Assembly (NCBI GenBank): GCA_017462265.1
Contig: JAFTRN010000002.1
Span: forward strand, 32,097-96,096
Reading direction: 5' to 3'
DNA from: Coprobacter sp.
Lineage (GTDB): Bacteria > Bacteroidota > Bacteroidia > Bacteroidales > UBA11471
DNA length: 64,000 nucleotides
In this document: one piece after another, positions 35,418 through 44,277 of the stretch
Layout: each line of letters begins with the position of its first letter
Position numbering within the stretch: the first letter of the stretch is position 1
Position numbers and translations under genes: made by a program
Notes under the pieces: generated by a model
Databases searched by the model: none
The model's input: the letters and a program-made list of their open reading frames with translations, nothing else
Told to the model about the DNA's origin: nothing

Positions 35418-35787
35418 CGTGTACGAACACGGCCCGATAAATAGGCTATTCTTGCAGGAGGAATAAAACAAAAAGGAGCTTTTTCGCAAAAGCTCCTTTT
35501 TATAGGTTTTCAATAGGTATTAATTTTTAAGGTAAAAAAGATTGTTATAGGTTACTGCGACAAAGGTAAGCCCTTTTTGGGGCTCTTGTCAAATAAATAT
35601 ATATGTTTTACAACATATTTTTGGGTGTCGAAATACACATATTCGGCTTAACTGTCTTGTAGGCAAACGATTAATCGCTTTTCTTGAAAGTGAAAAATTT
35701 TGCTTTCGTGTGCGCACACGGGCCTATTTTATGGCTTTTCGTGTACGTACACGGCAATTTCGATGCGAAAAACCGTGTGCGAACACG
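35418..35787. repeat. Four palindromic CGTGTnCGnACACG sites, three regularly spaced
   Basis: CGTGTACGAACACG (35418-35431), CGTGTGCGCACACG (35707-35720, perfect palindrome), CGTGTACGTACACG (35740-35753, perfect) and CGTGTGCGAACACG (35774-35787). The last three begin 33 and 34 bases apart, and the last abuts the glgB stop codon. Spacers of 19-20 bases differ from each other. Confidence 0.75.
35470..35501 (-). terminator. Strong terminator hairpin downstream of glgB
   Basis: Stem AAAAGGAGCTTTT/AAAAGCTCCTTTT with a 4-base loop and T/A runs on both sides, so it can work on either strand. Only the reverse strand has an upstream gene, glgB, about 290 bases away. Confidence 0.75.
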
Positions 35788-37797
35788 CTATTTTTTCTTC
35801 TGTAGTTGCAATATCATGGCCGTGCGAGCCGGCAGATAGAGTTGCAGCCACTCTTTCCGTGCTTTTTTGTACCACGGGTCGAAGTGGGTGAGGTATTCTA
35901 CATCGTCGTCGATGCGATTGTGACCGCCGAATTGCGCCCGGTCGCTGTCGAGTATGCACCGGTAACTGCCTCGTGGGACAAGAATACCGTAGCCTTCGAA
36001 CGAGCGGGTGGGATTGAAGTTGAACACGAATACCAAGTCTTTGCGCATGAAAGCGAGTATCTGGTCTTCTCCACTATCCCATAGTTTGACGATGGGTCGT
36101 CGTTCGAAGCCTTTTATGTCCTTTACCAACTCTATGATGGCTTGGTCGAAATCGCCCAAAAATTTGTATTTCAACTCATCGCTATCGACGAGACTCCATT
36201 GGCGGCGGGCATATTTGTGAGACCAACCGTTGCCTTCGCGCGGGAAATCTATCCATTCGGGGTGGCCAAACTCGTTGCCCATGAAGTTGAGGTAGCCGCC
36301 GTTGATGGTGGCAAGGGTGACGAGGCGTATCATCTTGTGCAGTGCCATACCGCGATCGACCACGCCGTTGGTGTCGTCTTTCATCATGTGCCAATACATC
36401 TCCGAGTCGATGAGGCGGAAAATAATGGTCTTGTCGCCTACGAGCGCCTGGTCGTGGCTCTCGGCGTAATTGATGGTCTTTTCGTCGGCGCGACGATTGG
36501 TGAGCTCCCAAAATATGCCGGTGGGGTGCCAATCTTCGTCTTTTCGCTCCTTGATGGTCTTTATCCAGTAGTCGGGTATTCCCATCGCCATGCGGTAGTC
36601 AAATCCTATACCGCCATCGTCGGTGCCGACGGCCAGTCCGGGCATACCGCTCATCTCCTCGGCAATGGTAATGGCGTGGGGATTTACCTCGTGTATTAGC
36701 CGGTTGGCAAGTGTGAGATAGGTGATGGCGTTCTCGTCCTGCCCCCCATCGTAGTAGTCGCCATATCCGCCGAAGGCTTTGCCCAATCCGTGGTCGTAAT
36801 AGAGCATGGAGGTCACGCCGTCGAAACGGAAGCCGTCGAAACGGAACTCTTCGAGCCAATATTTGCAGTTGGAGAGCAGAAAATGTATCACCTCGTTTTT
36901 GCCGTAGTCGAAACAGAGCGAGTCCCAAGCGGGGTGCTCGCGACGATGGTCGGGGTAGAAAAACTGGTCGGGCGAGCCGTCGAATCGGCCGAGGCCCTCG
37001 ATTTCGTTTTTCACGGCATGAGAGTGTACGATATCCATTATCACGGCAATGCCCAAGCGGTGGGCTTCGTCGATGAGGGCTTTCAGTTCATCGGGTGTGC
37101 CAAATCGCGATGATGGAGCGAAGAAACTCGATACGTGATAGCCGAACGAGCCGTAATAGGGGTGCTCCTGTATTGCCATTATCTGTATGGCGTTGTAGCC
37201 GGCGCGGGCGATGCGGGGGAGTATCTTCTCTTTGAACTCGGTGTATGTGCCTATGCGCTCCTCTTCTTGTGCCATGCCTATGTGGCACTCGTAGATGAGC
37301 AGGGGTGATGTGCTGGGCTTGAACCGCTTCTTGCCGAAGGTATAGGGTTTTTCGGGAGCCCACACTTGCGCCGAGAATATGTAGGTGGTGGTGTCTTGTA
37401 CCACGCGGGTGGCCCATGCCGGCACACGCTCGCCTTGGCCTCCGGCCCAGTGCATCGACAGTTTGTAGAGGTCAAGGTGGTGCAATTGGTGGGCTTTGAG
37501 CCGTACCTCCCACACACCATGCCCTACGGACTTGAATCGATAGGCCGACAGCTCTTTCCATTGCGAGAAGTCGCCTATGAGGTATATCTCGGTGGCGTTG
37601 GGCGCCCATTCCCGTATTACCCAGCCCCCCTCTTCGGTGCGGTGCAGACCGAAGTAGAGGTAACCGTCGGCAAAGTCGGAAAGCGTGTCCCGACTACCGC
37701 ATAACTCTTTTTCTTTATCGACAGCCTGTTGGTGACGGCGTGTGATGATGGGAGCGAAAGGCTCCAACCAAGGGTCGTTTTTTATGAGGTTGAGCAT
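35788..37797 (-). CDS. glgB: 1,4-alpha-glucan branching enzyme (eukaryotic-like GH13 type)
   Basis: 669 residues. Adds alpha-1,6 branches to glycogen. An N-terminal CBM48 domain (about 40-150, GGWVIREWAPNATEIYLIGDF) precedes the GH13 barrel: AVIMDIVHSH (252-261), FRFDGVTSMLYYDHG with nucleophile Asp326, ITIAEEMSG with acid/base Glu380, and NYAESHDQALVGDKT with the transition-state His-Asp. The motifs are closer to eukaryotic GBE than to E. coli GlgB, as is usual in Bacteroidota. No other glycogen genes adjoin. Confidence 0.93.
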   Translation of the reverse strand: MLNLIKNDPWLEPFAPIITRRHQQAVDKEKELCGSRDTLSDFADGYLYFGLHRTEEGGWVIREWAPNATEIYLIGDFSQWKELSAYRFKSVGHGVWEVRLKAHQLHHLDLYKLSMHWAGGQGERVPAWATRVVQDTTTYIFSAQVWAPEKPYTFGKKRFKPSTSPLLIYECHIGMAQEEERIGTYTEFKEKILPRIARAGYNAIQIMAIQEHPYYGSFGYHVSSFFAPSSRFGTPDELKALIDEAHRLGIAVIMDIVHSHAVKNEIEGLGRFDGSPDQFFYPDHRREHPAWDSLCFDYGKNEVIHFLLSNCKYWLEEFRFDGFRFDGVTSMLYYDHGLGKAFGGYGDYYDGGQDENAITYLTLANRLIHEVNPHAITIAEEMSGMPGLAVGTDDGGIGFDYRMAMGIPDYWIKTIKERKDEDWHPTGIFWELTNRRADEKTINYAESHDQALVGDKTIIFRLIDSEMYWHMMKDDTNGVVDRGMALHKMIRLVTLATINGGYLNFMGNEFGHPEWIDFPREGNGWSHKYARRQWSLVDSDELKYKFLGDFDQAIIELVKDIKGFERRPIVKLWDSGEDQILAFMRKDLVFVFNFNPTRSFEGYGILVPRGSYRCILDSDRAQFGGHNRIDDDVEYLTHFDPWYKKARKEWLQLYLPARTAMILQLQKKK

Positions 37798-37848
37798 ACC
37801 CGATATTTTAGGGAGATATAGATCTATTAGCGGGCTTGGCTAAGAGAC

Positions 37849-38295
37849 TTATATTTTTACTTTTACGATTACTTTGCGGAAGTTACCTTCGGCTATGCCG
37901 GGAGCGTGGCCATCTTCGGGATAGAATATGGCAAATTCGCCCGGTTGTACCTGTATGTAGGTGGTGGGTTTGTCGGCAAAGAAGGTGATGTCTTTGTCGG
38001 GGTTATAGGGTGCGGTCACCTCTTTCAGGTCGCAAGTGGCTTTCCAACCCATGGTTTCCACGGCGGTAAGCGGCATCTGTATGTCGATGTATTTGTCGTG
38101 TGTTTCCATGCGGGCGGTCTCGGGAGTTTTGCCTACGGGCTCGGCTACCGATACATAGAGGTTGTCGCCGTCGAGAACGATTTTGCCGGCGGGTACTTGA
38201 GAGAAGTCTGTGGTTTTGAGGTAATCAAACGCTTGTTTGAAAAGCGGGTGCAGCGATTCGATGGCTGCTGAGTCTTTCAATGAATTGAGAATCAT
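37849..38295 (-). CDS. YhcH/YjgK/YiaL family protein
   Basis: 148 residues, a single cupin-like domain. METHDKYIDIQMPL with its metal-binding His, Glu, Asp pattern, and the later FAIFYPEDGHAPGI are family signatures. Members are linked to sialic acid or other sugar metabolism (the family is also labelled beta-galactosidase subunit beta); the actual reaction is not settled. It lies 51 bases upstream of glgB on the same strand. Confidence 0.85.
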   Translation of the reverse strand: MILNSLKDSAAIESLHPLFKQAFDYLKTTDFSQVPAGKIVLDGDNLYVSVAEPVGKTPETARMETHDKYIDIQMPLTAVETMGWKATCDLKEVTAPYNPDKDITFFADKPTTYIQVQPGEFAIFYPEDGHAPGIAEGNFRKVIVKVKI

Positions 38296-38383
38296 GATGT
38301 ATGTGTTTTGTGTTGAACAGATGAGGGTTGAATAATCTCTATGCGATGTGTCGATGGGACGGGCCCTTTTACACTTCTTATTG

Positions 38384-38391
38384 CAAATTTA
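38384..38391 (-). promoter_or_regulatory. Possible -7 box of the YhcH-like gene and glgB
   Basis: Reverse strand TAAATTTG fits TAnnTTTG, about 88 bases before the ATG at 38295. Confidence 0.4.
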
Positions 38392-38539
38392 GAAAAAGAT
38401 TTGAGAAAATGGTTAGAAGCTGTTTGAAATTTTCTTGAAAAATTTATTCGGCTTTTAAAAAAAACAACGTCGGATTCTTTAAGGCCCCTTTGGAGGTATT
38501 TTTTCGAGGTTGTTCATTTAGTACGAATAAAAACGAGCT

Positions 38540-39952
38540 TTACCATTCGGGCATATTCCACTCCTCGGGACGATACCCGCTGCGTATGCGCCATTCTTGG
38601 GGATAAAGGTTGTTGAGCCGATTGCCGAGGTGATTGCCCCAGCCTATGGGCAGATTGTCGTAGGTGATGAGGCGCATACCCCTACGGCTGTCGGGAAGCA
38701 CCGCTAACGCTTCGCGACGCAGATAGGCGATGGCCTCGTCGAGCGAGAGCGGCAGTGCGTCGAACGCCTCACGTCGCAGTGCAGTGGAGAGCGCGAGGGC
38801 ATGATGGGGCTGCCAGCCTCTCCCCTTGGGTGTGGCAAGGGGTATGCCTCGATGCACGACGTCGAGCCGGCTTGAGAGCAGGGCGTAATCGGCTGTATAT
38901 TCGATCGGGACAGCGGTGATTTGAGCCTCGTCGGCATCGAACGCGTATTTTTCGGGGGCGAGTATCCACGATTTTACCTCCGGCGGTATCTTCACGGAGG
39001 ATTCTTTCCGACTTTTTCCGCCCGATTTCTTACGTTTGTCATTGCGTACCAATAACTGGTCGCGTTCACATTCGTCGCTATCACCGGGCTTACGCATCAC
39101 CGCCATAAACAGACCTTCGCCACGGGTATAGTGGGGCATGAAACGTGCGGCCGGAGTGTCGGTGAGCGAGGGGTGTATATGCCATTCGACAGGAGTATCG
39201 ATGGTCACCGGTTTGGCTCCAAACTCTCGTTGCAAGAATTGGAGCATAGCCTCGTTTTCCTCTATATTATAGGTGCAGGTGCTGTATATGAGTAGTCCGC
39301 CGGGACGCAAGGCTTCCCACACGTCGGCGAGTATCTCGCGTTGGCGGTCGGCGCACAGGTTCACTTGTGCAGGTGTCCACTCGGCAATGGCTTGCGCGTC
39401 TTTGCGGAACATACCTTCGCCCGAGCAGGGGGCATCGACCAGTATTGCGTCGAAGTAGTGTCGTAGCGCGCCGATGTCGGCGGCGCTGTTGTTGGTCACT
39501 ATGGTGTAGGGGTTGCCCCACTTGGAGATGTTCTCGGCCAAGATATGCGCCCGTGTACGCACATATTCGTTGCTCACGACCATACTACCCAGGGGTAGGG
39601 TGGAGAGGGCAAGGGTAGATTTTCCTCCCGGTGCGGCACATAGGTCGAGATAGCGTATGGGGGCGTCGAAGCACGATTGCAGTATGTGCGCGAGAAACAT
39701 CGACGAGGCCTCTTGCACGTAGTAAGCACCGGCGTGCAGACGTGGGTCGAAAGTGAATGCCGGGCGGTTGTCGAGATAATATCCGTCGCTACACCATGGC
39801 ACGGGGCGGTAGGTGGGTTGTGCCGAGGCTATCTTGGCACGATTGAGGCGTATGCTCACTTGTGGCTCGGTAAGCAGGGCGGCTTCGAAGGCCTCGTATT
39901 CCGTGCCTAAAAGTTGTTGCATACGCGAGGTAAATGCGGCAGGTAGTATCAT
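38540..39952 (-). CDS. RsmF-like rRNA/tRNA cytosine-C5 methyltransferase
   Basis: 470 residues of the NOL1/NOP2/Sun family. SAM motif LDLCAAPGGKST, catalytic-loop VDAPCSGEGMFRKD and the second catalytic Cys in YSTCTYNIEENE are all present. The C-terminal region (WILAPEKYAF onward, LITYDNLPIGWGNHLGNRLNNLYP) fits the RsmF C-terminal RNA-binding domain. RsmF in E. coli makes m5C1407 in 16S rRNA; the exact target here is not certain. Divergent from the RsmI-like gene. Confidence 0.9.
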   Translation of the reverse strand: MILPAAFTSRMQQLLGTEYEAFEAALLTEPQVSIRLNRAKIASAQPTYRPVPWCSDGYYLDNRPAFTFDPRLHAGAYYVQEASSMFLAHILQSCFDAPIRYLDLCAAPGGKSTLALSTLPLGSMVVSNEYVRTRAHILAENISKWGNPYTIVTNNSAADIGALRHYFDAILVDAPCSGEGMFRKDAQAIAEWTPAQVNLCADRQREILADVWEALRPGGLLIYSTCTYNIEENEAMLQFLQREFGAKPVTIDTPVEWHIHPSLTDTPAARFMPHYTRGEGLFMAVMRKPGDSDECERDQLLVRNDKRKKSGGKSRKESSVKIPPEVKSWILAPEKYAFDADEAQITAVPIEYTADYALLSSRLDVVHRGIPLATPKGRGWQPHHALALSTALRREAFDALPLSLDEAIAYLRREALAVLPDSRRGMRLITYDNLPIGWGNHLGNRLNNLYPQEWRIRSGYRPEEWNMPEW

Positions 39953-39972
39953 CTCTTCGATGTTAGAATGTA

Positions 39973-40006
39973 TTTATCGGCAAAAATAATTATTTTTGCC
40001 GATAAA
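39973..40006. promoter_or_regulatory. Perfect 34-bp palindrome forming a symmetric divergent promoter
   Basis: The sequence equals its own reverse complement over 34 bases, with half-site TTTATCGGCAAAAATAA. It contains TATTTTTG on the + strand (39991-39998) and on the - strand (39981-39988), two back-to-back -7 boxes 29 and 19 bases from the ATGs at 39952 (-) and 40017 (+). Confidence 0.75.
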
Positions 40007-40016
40007 TCATATCATC

Positions 40017-40724
40017 ATGCAATCTGTTGCGCTATATCTTATACCTGTAACCCTGGGCGAGACGCCACACGAACGTGTATTGCCCGCCTACAACCGCGAA
40101 GTGATAGTAGGCATACGCCATTTTATAGTGGAAAATGTGCGCACTGCACGTCGATTCTTGAAACGTTGCGAGCCCACTATCGACATAGACACCCTTACCT
40201 TCTACACCCTCGATCGTCATACTCCCGTAGAGGATATTGCCGGGTATCTGGCACCGCTGGCCGGGGGCGAATCGGTGGGTGTCATATCCGAGGCCGGTTG
40301 TCCCGCTATAGCCGATCCGGGGGCCGATGTGGTGGCTATCGCGCAGCGTAAGGGGTATCGGGTGGTGCCATTGGTAGGCCCGTCGTCGATATTGTTGTCG
40401 CTTATGGCGTCGGGATTCAACGGGCAGAGCTTCGCTTTCCATGGCTACCTGCCCATAGAGCCGGGCGAGCGCGCCAAGGCCCTGAAACGGCTTGAGCAGC
40501 GCATATACAACGAGAACGAGACTCAGATATTTATCGAAACGCCCTATCGCAACGGCAAGATGGTGGACGATTGTTTGCGCTATTGTCGTCCACAGACGCG
40601 TCTGTGTATAGCCCTCGGCATCACCTGTGAGGAGGAGACTATACGCACTCTCACTCTCGCCGAGTGGGCGCGTCGTAAGCCCCAACTGCCCAAGGAGCCC
40701 TGCATATTTCTATTGTATAAATAG
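40017..40724 (+). CDS. RsmI-like tetrapyrrole-methylase-fold SAM methyltransferase
   Basis: 235 residues. Motifs SVGVISEAGCPAIADPGADVV and PLVGPSSILLSLMASGFNGQSFAFHGYLP are those of the RsmI family (16S rRNA 2'-O-methyltransferase, C1402). It is shorter than typical RsmI (about 280), lacking the C-terminal extension, and the N-terminus SVALYLIPVTLGETPHERVL differs from classical RsmI, so it could be the second, uncharacterised Bacteroidota paralogue. The Met at 40017 was chosen; an upstream Met at 39996 lies within the promoter palindrome. Confidence 0.8.
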   Translation: MQSVALYLIPVTLGETPHERVLPAYNREVIVGIRHFIVENVRTARRFLKRCEPTIDIDTLTFYTLDRHTPVEDIAGYLAPLAGGESVGVISEAGCPAIADPGADVVAIAQRKGYRVVPLVGPSSILLSLMASGFNGQSFAFHGYLPIEPGERAKALKRLEQRIYNENETQIFIETPYRNGKMVDDCLRYCRPQTRLCIALGITCEEETIRTLTLAEWARRKPQLPKEPCIFLLYK

Positions 40725-40833
40725 TAGAAGGTACGAAATACAACTTTTGTGATTCGGGTATAATTTCACATTATCCGCTTAATTTTCGTGGCAAATTTCA
40801 CAGTTTTTCATCTCTATAATAAAAAATATTGGT

Positions 40834-41039
40834 GTCCGATAAAACTTTTCAAAAACCGATATAACCAATTGATGTAAATGGTTTTATGTCGCGAAATAAA
40901 ACGTAGGGCTTGTATTTGTATAATAAAAAGATTGCCGTTAGGTAATCGATATTACAGCCCCGTATAAGAGAGCCGGTAGGCGAACGCAATGCGGGGAATG
41001 TAAGGTATTCGTAATAATCAATGCCTTTAGGTATTGGAC
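40834..41039 (+). repeat. Hairpin-rich repeat unit 2A
   Basis: Starts GTCCGATA (40834-40841), ends TATTGGAC (41032-41039), 206 bases. Inside: CGAAATAAAACGTAGGGCTT, hairpin GATTGCC-GTTA-GGTAATC (40930-40947), the long CCCCGTATAAG...CGCAATGCGGGG hairpin (40958-40996) and AATGCC-TTTA-GGTATT. Same order as unit 3 and as unit 1A in reverse complement. Confidence 0.8.
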
Positions 41040-41064
41040 CGATACCAATATGATAATCATTATA

Positions 41065-41205
41065 GTCCGATACCTACGGCATCGTAGATCCTCCAACAAT
41101 ACCTACCCCGCATTGCGCCGATAAATCGGCTTATACGGGGCTGCAACATCTTATGCCGATGGCATAATGAAATCCTAAAAACAGTAAGTTGTATTTTTAT
41201 CGGAC
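41065..41205 (-). repeat. Hairpin-rich repeat unit 2B
   Basis: Inverted relative to 2A: starts GTCCGATA (41065-41072), ends TATCGGAC (41198-41205), 141 bases. It has the long hairpin with an extra perfect inner stem GCCGAT/ATCGGC and the small hairpin TTATGCC-GAT-GGCATAA, but lacks the ACGTAGGGCTT block. With 2A it forms a 384-base element whose outer ends are ATTGGTGTCCGATAAAA and its inverse. Confidence 0.8.
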
Positions 41206-41212
41206 ACTAATA

Positions 41213-41247
41213 AATAAAAAAACAGCGGGCACTGTGGTGTCCGCTGT
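41213..41247 (-). terminator. Terminator of the nuo-atp cluster
   Basis: Stem ACAGCGG/CCGCTGT with further CAC/GTG pairing inside (41222-41247); on the reverse strand a run of seven T follows. It lies 21 bases after the nuoN stop. Confidence 0.85.
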
Positions 41248-41268
41248 AAGTATATGGTGGCATGAGTG

Positions 41269-42711
41269 CTACATACCGAAGGCATGGGCATCGATGGCTG
41301 TGTAGATGCAGCTCAACAAGCCTATAACCAATACACCGATGACGCATATTGTGATGTTGATGCGTGAGGCGGTATCGCTTTTGAGGGCGGGTATGGCGCA
41401 ATCGTCTTGCTTGATGAACATAGCTTTTACGACCAGCAAGTAGTAGTAGAGCGATATCACGGTGTTGAGCAAGGCGATGAATACAAGCACGTAGAATCCT
41501 TGTTCGGCGGCAGCAAAGAATATAAAGAATTTGCTGAAGAATCCGGCGAAAGGAGGAATACCGGCGAGCGAGAAGAGTGCCAACATCATGGCTACGCTCA
41601 GGCGGGGATTGGTGCGATATAGACCATTGTAGTCATCTATATTCACTTTGCCGGTGGCATTCTCTACTACAGAGATGATACCAAAGACTGCGAGGTTGGA
41701 GAATATATACACCAGCACGTAGTAGATAAGTGAGGTCATACCGGTGGCGCTACCGGCAATGACGCCGAGCAGTATGTAACCGGCTTGCGAAATCGACGAG
41801 AAAGCCATGAAGCGTTTCAAGTTTTTCTGACGCACGGCAAAGAGGTTACCCACGGTGATAGTAATTACGATGAGACCCCACAGCACATATTGCCATACGA
41901 TGGCTACGGGTGCGAAGGTCTTAAACAAGATTACCATGAGGGCAAATGCGGCGGCACCTTTGGATATTACCGAGAGGTAGGCGGTAATAGAGGTGGGGGC
42001 ACCTTGGTACACATCGGCGGTCCACAAGTGGAACGGAACGATGGAGATTTTGAAGCCCATACCGGCCAAGAACAGCACGATACCTACATAGAGCAGGGGT
42101 GAACCAGCGATAGACTTGGTCACATTGCCGATGGCGAGGGCTATGTCGTGGTAGTAGAGGGTACCTACGGCACCATAGATAAAAGAGAGGCCCATCAACA
42201 GCAGTGACGACGAGAAGAGGGCCACGAACACATATTTGGCAGCAGCCTCGTAAGAGTTTTGTTTATACTTCTCGATAGCCACCAATGCGGTGAGGGGAAG
42301 AGAGGCGGTTTCGAGGCCGATGAAGAAGAGCAAGAAGTTACCCGACGAAATCATCAGATACATTCCAAACAGTGTCATCAGTGTGAGTATGAAGAATTCG
42401 CCACGACGTATCACCACGTCGGCTGTTTTTACCCAGGGTATGGCTTGTATGAGTACGAGCAGTGTACCGATGTTGAGTACTATTTTCACGATGTTGATAG
42501 CCGGCGAGGTATGATACATACCGCCGAAGGCTTCGCCTGCGGTAGCGGGTATGAGCATGAAAGCCGTCTGAGCGGCGAGTAGAATACAAGCTACAGTCGA
42601 GAATGCACGGCGACTCTTGTCCGAGCCGAATGTATCGTAGAGGAAGAGGATAAGAATCACCGCCAAGAGCGACAATTCATCACGCATCCATAAGAAATTT
42701 GAAAAATCCAT
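41269..42711 (-). CDS. nuoN: Complex I subunit NuoN
   Basis: 480-residue antiporter-like proton-pumping subunit in the membrane arm of the NADH:quinone oxidoreductase-type complex. About 14 hydrophobic segments; [22 protein letters not shown] with the conserved Lys and His and [18 protein letters not shown] are NuoN signatures. Last gene of the cluster, 15 bases after nuoM, followed by a clear terminator. Confidence 0.95.
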   Translation of the reverse strand: MDFSNFLWMRDELSLLAVILILFLYDTFGSDKSRRAFSTVACILLAAQTAFMLIPATAGEAFGGMYHTSPAINIVKIVLNIGTLLVLIQAIPWVKTADVVIRRGEFFILTLMTLFGMYLMISSGNFLLFFIGLETASLPLTALVAIEKYKQNSYEAAAKYVFVALFSSSLLLMGLSFIYGAVGTLYYHDIALAIGNVTKSIAGSPLLYVGIVLFLAGMGFKISIVPFHLWTADVYQGAPTSITAYLSVISKGAAAFALMVILFKTFAPVAIVWQYVLWGLIVITITVGNLFAVRQKNLKRFMAFSSISQAGYILLGVIAGSATGMTSLIYYVLVYIFSNLAVFGIISVVENATGKVNIDDYNGLYRTNPRLSVAMMLALFSLAGIPPFAGFFSKFFIFFAAAEQGFYVLVFIALLNTVISLYYYLLVVKAMFIKQDDCAIPALKSDTASRINITICVIGVLVIGLLSCIYTAIDAHAFGM

Positions 42712-42726
42712 AGACGTTATTCTTGA

Positions 42727-44235
42727 TTAGATATATTGCATAATACGTTCACTAATTACACTCATGCTGTTGCTGATGAGGTTGGCAATCCAGCCGGGAG
42801 CCATACCGAGAGCGGCAACCGATACGATGAGGGTGATGGCCGAGAGACGCTCCCACCAAGAGGCGTCGGTGAGCTCGCGGTGATGTTCGTTCTGCACGGT
42901 ACCATAGAGCAGTTTGCCTACGACGCGCAGGATATATACGGCGGTGATTACTATCGAGGTGCAAGCTACGATGGTGAGTACACGACGGAAGGGGTCGGTC
43001 CACTCAAACGAGCCTACAAACACGGTCATTTCGGCGATAAAGCCGCTGAGGCCGGGAAGTCCCAACGATGCCATACCGGCAATCACGTAACATACCGAGA
43101 GGAAAGGCATGATTTTCATCAAGCCGCCCATTTCTCGTATATCGCGGGTGTGGGTACGTCCGTATATCATACCGATGAGGGCAAAGAACAGGGCCGTCAT
43201 GAGACCGTGCGAGAGCATTTGCAGTATGGCACCGGTCATAGCGGTGGTTTTCCACATGAGCAGGGCGAAGAGTACGAGGCCGCAGTGGCTTACCGATGAG
43301 TAGGCGTTGATGTATTTGAGGTCGGTCTGTACGCAAGCGCTGAAAGCTCCATATACTACGCTGATACCGGTGAGGATAAGGAATATCCATGACAGTTCGG
43401 AAGTAGCCCAAGGCATAAGGTACATAGCCACGCGGAAACAGCCATAACCACCAAGTTTCATCAGCACACCGGCGTGCAACATCGACACAGCCGTGGGGGC
43501 CGAGGCGTGACCATCGGGCGACCATGTGTGGAAGGGGAACATGGCTCCCAGCACGCCGAATCCTACGAATGCCAAGGGGAAGAGGTAGGTCTGCACTTCG
43601 TGGGGTATGGCGTTGTTGCGAGCTATTTCGAGAATGTTCATAGTGAGCTCACCACCCTCGGGAGCCGAGTAGAAGTAGAGACCTAAGATGCTTACCAGCA
43701 ACAAAGCCGAGCCACCCATGAGCATGAGCGTCAGTTTCATGGCCGAGTAGTTCTTGTTGCCGCTACCCCAAACGCCTATAAGCAGGTACATGGGGATAAG
43801 GGCTATCTCGTAGAACATAAACATCGTGAAGAGGTTGATGGAAATGAAGAATCCGTACACACCTATCGAGAGGAGGGTGAGCCACAAGAAGAATTCTTTA
43901 GGCAGGGGATTGATTTTCCAAGACGCGAATACGCCGGCAAAAACGACGATGGCCGTGAGTAGCAACATCGCAACCGATACACCATCGACACCTACTGCGA
44001 GAGCTATATCGAGCGGTGCGTACCATACTATCGGATTGTCGATCGTGAAAAGCATCTCGGCTGTGTTGCCGGCTGCTCGTTCTTGCAAGAATAATATCAA
44101 CACCGCAACGGCAAGTATCAGTTGCAATGTCGAGCCGATGACTGCTACGGTACGTATCATTTTCATCTCTTTGGAGAGGAAGAGACCCGCCATCATCAGC
44201 AGTGGAATGAGTACAAATAAAGCTAAAAAGTTCAT
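42727..44235 (-). CDS. nuoM: Complex I subunit NuoM
   Basis: 502-residue proton-pumping membrane subunit. FPFHTWSPDGHASAPTAVSMLHAGVLMKLGGYG and DLKYINAYSSVSHCGLVL contain the Lys residues of the pumping half-channels. About 14 transmembrane helices. It follows nuoL by 42 bases. Length is typical. Confidence 0.96.
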   Translation of the reverse strand: MNFLALFVLIPLLMMAGLFLSKEMKMIRTVAVIGSTLQLILAVAVLILFLQERAAGNTAEMLFTIDNPIVWYAPLDIALAVGVDGVSVAMLLLTAIVVFAGVFASWKINPLPKEFFLWLTLLSIGVYGFFISINLFTMFMFYEIALIPMYLLIGVWGSGNKNYSAMKLTLMLMGGSALLLVSILGLYFYSAPEGGELTMNILEIARNNAIPHEVQTYLFPLAFVGFGVLGAMFPFHTWSPDGHASAPTAVSMLHAGVLMKLGGYGCFRVAMYLMPWATSELSWIFLILTGISVVYGAFSACVQTDLKYINAYSSVSHCGLVLFALLMWKTTAMTGAILQMLSHGLMTALFFALIGMIYGRTHTRDIREMGGLMKIMPFLSVCYVIAGMASLGLPGLSGFIAEMTVFVGSFEWTDPFRRVLTIVACTSIVITAVYILRVVGKLLYGTVQNEHHRELTDASWWERLSAITLIVSVAALGMAPGWIANLISNSMSVISERIMQYI

Positions 44236-44277
44236 ATTATATACAACTCGTTTTTATTCTGTTTCTAATATCCAATT

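Larger units (their letters stand above)
35278..35787. other. Non-coding region between glgB and cls with terminator and palindrome set
   Basis: About 510 bases without a gene. Contents: a strong terminator hairpin (35470-35501) and four CGTGT-type palindromes (35418-35431, 35707-35720, 35740-35753, 35774-35787), described separately. No clear promoter for cls was found. Confidence 0.6.

Noticed and set aside
35700..35790. Regular repeats suggesting a short CRISPR array
   Set aside because: Units are only 14 bases, vary in sequence, spacers are 19-20 bases, and no cas gene is present. Kept as a palindrome set.
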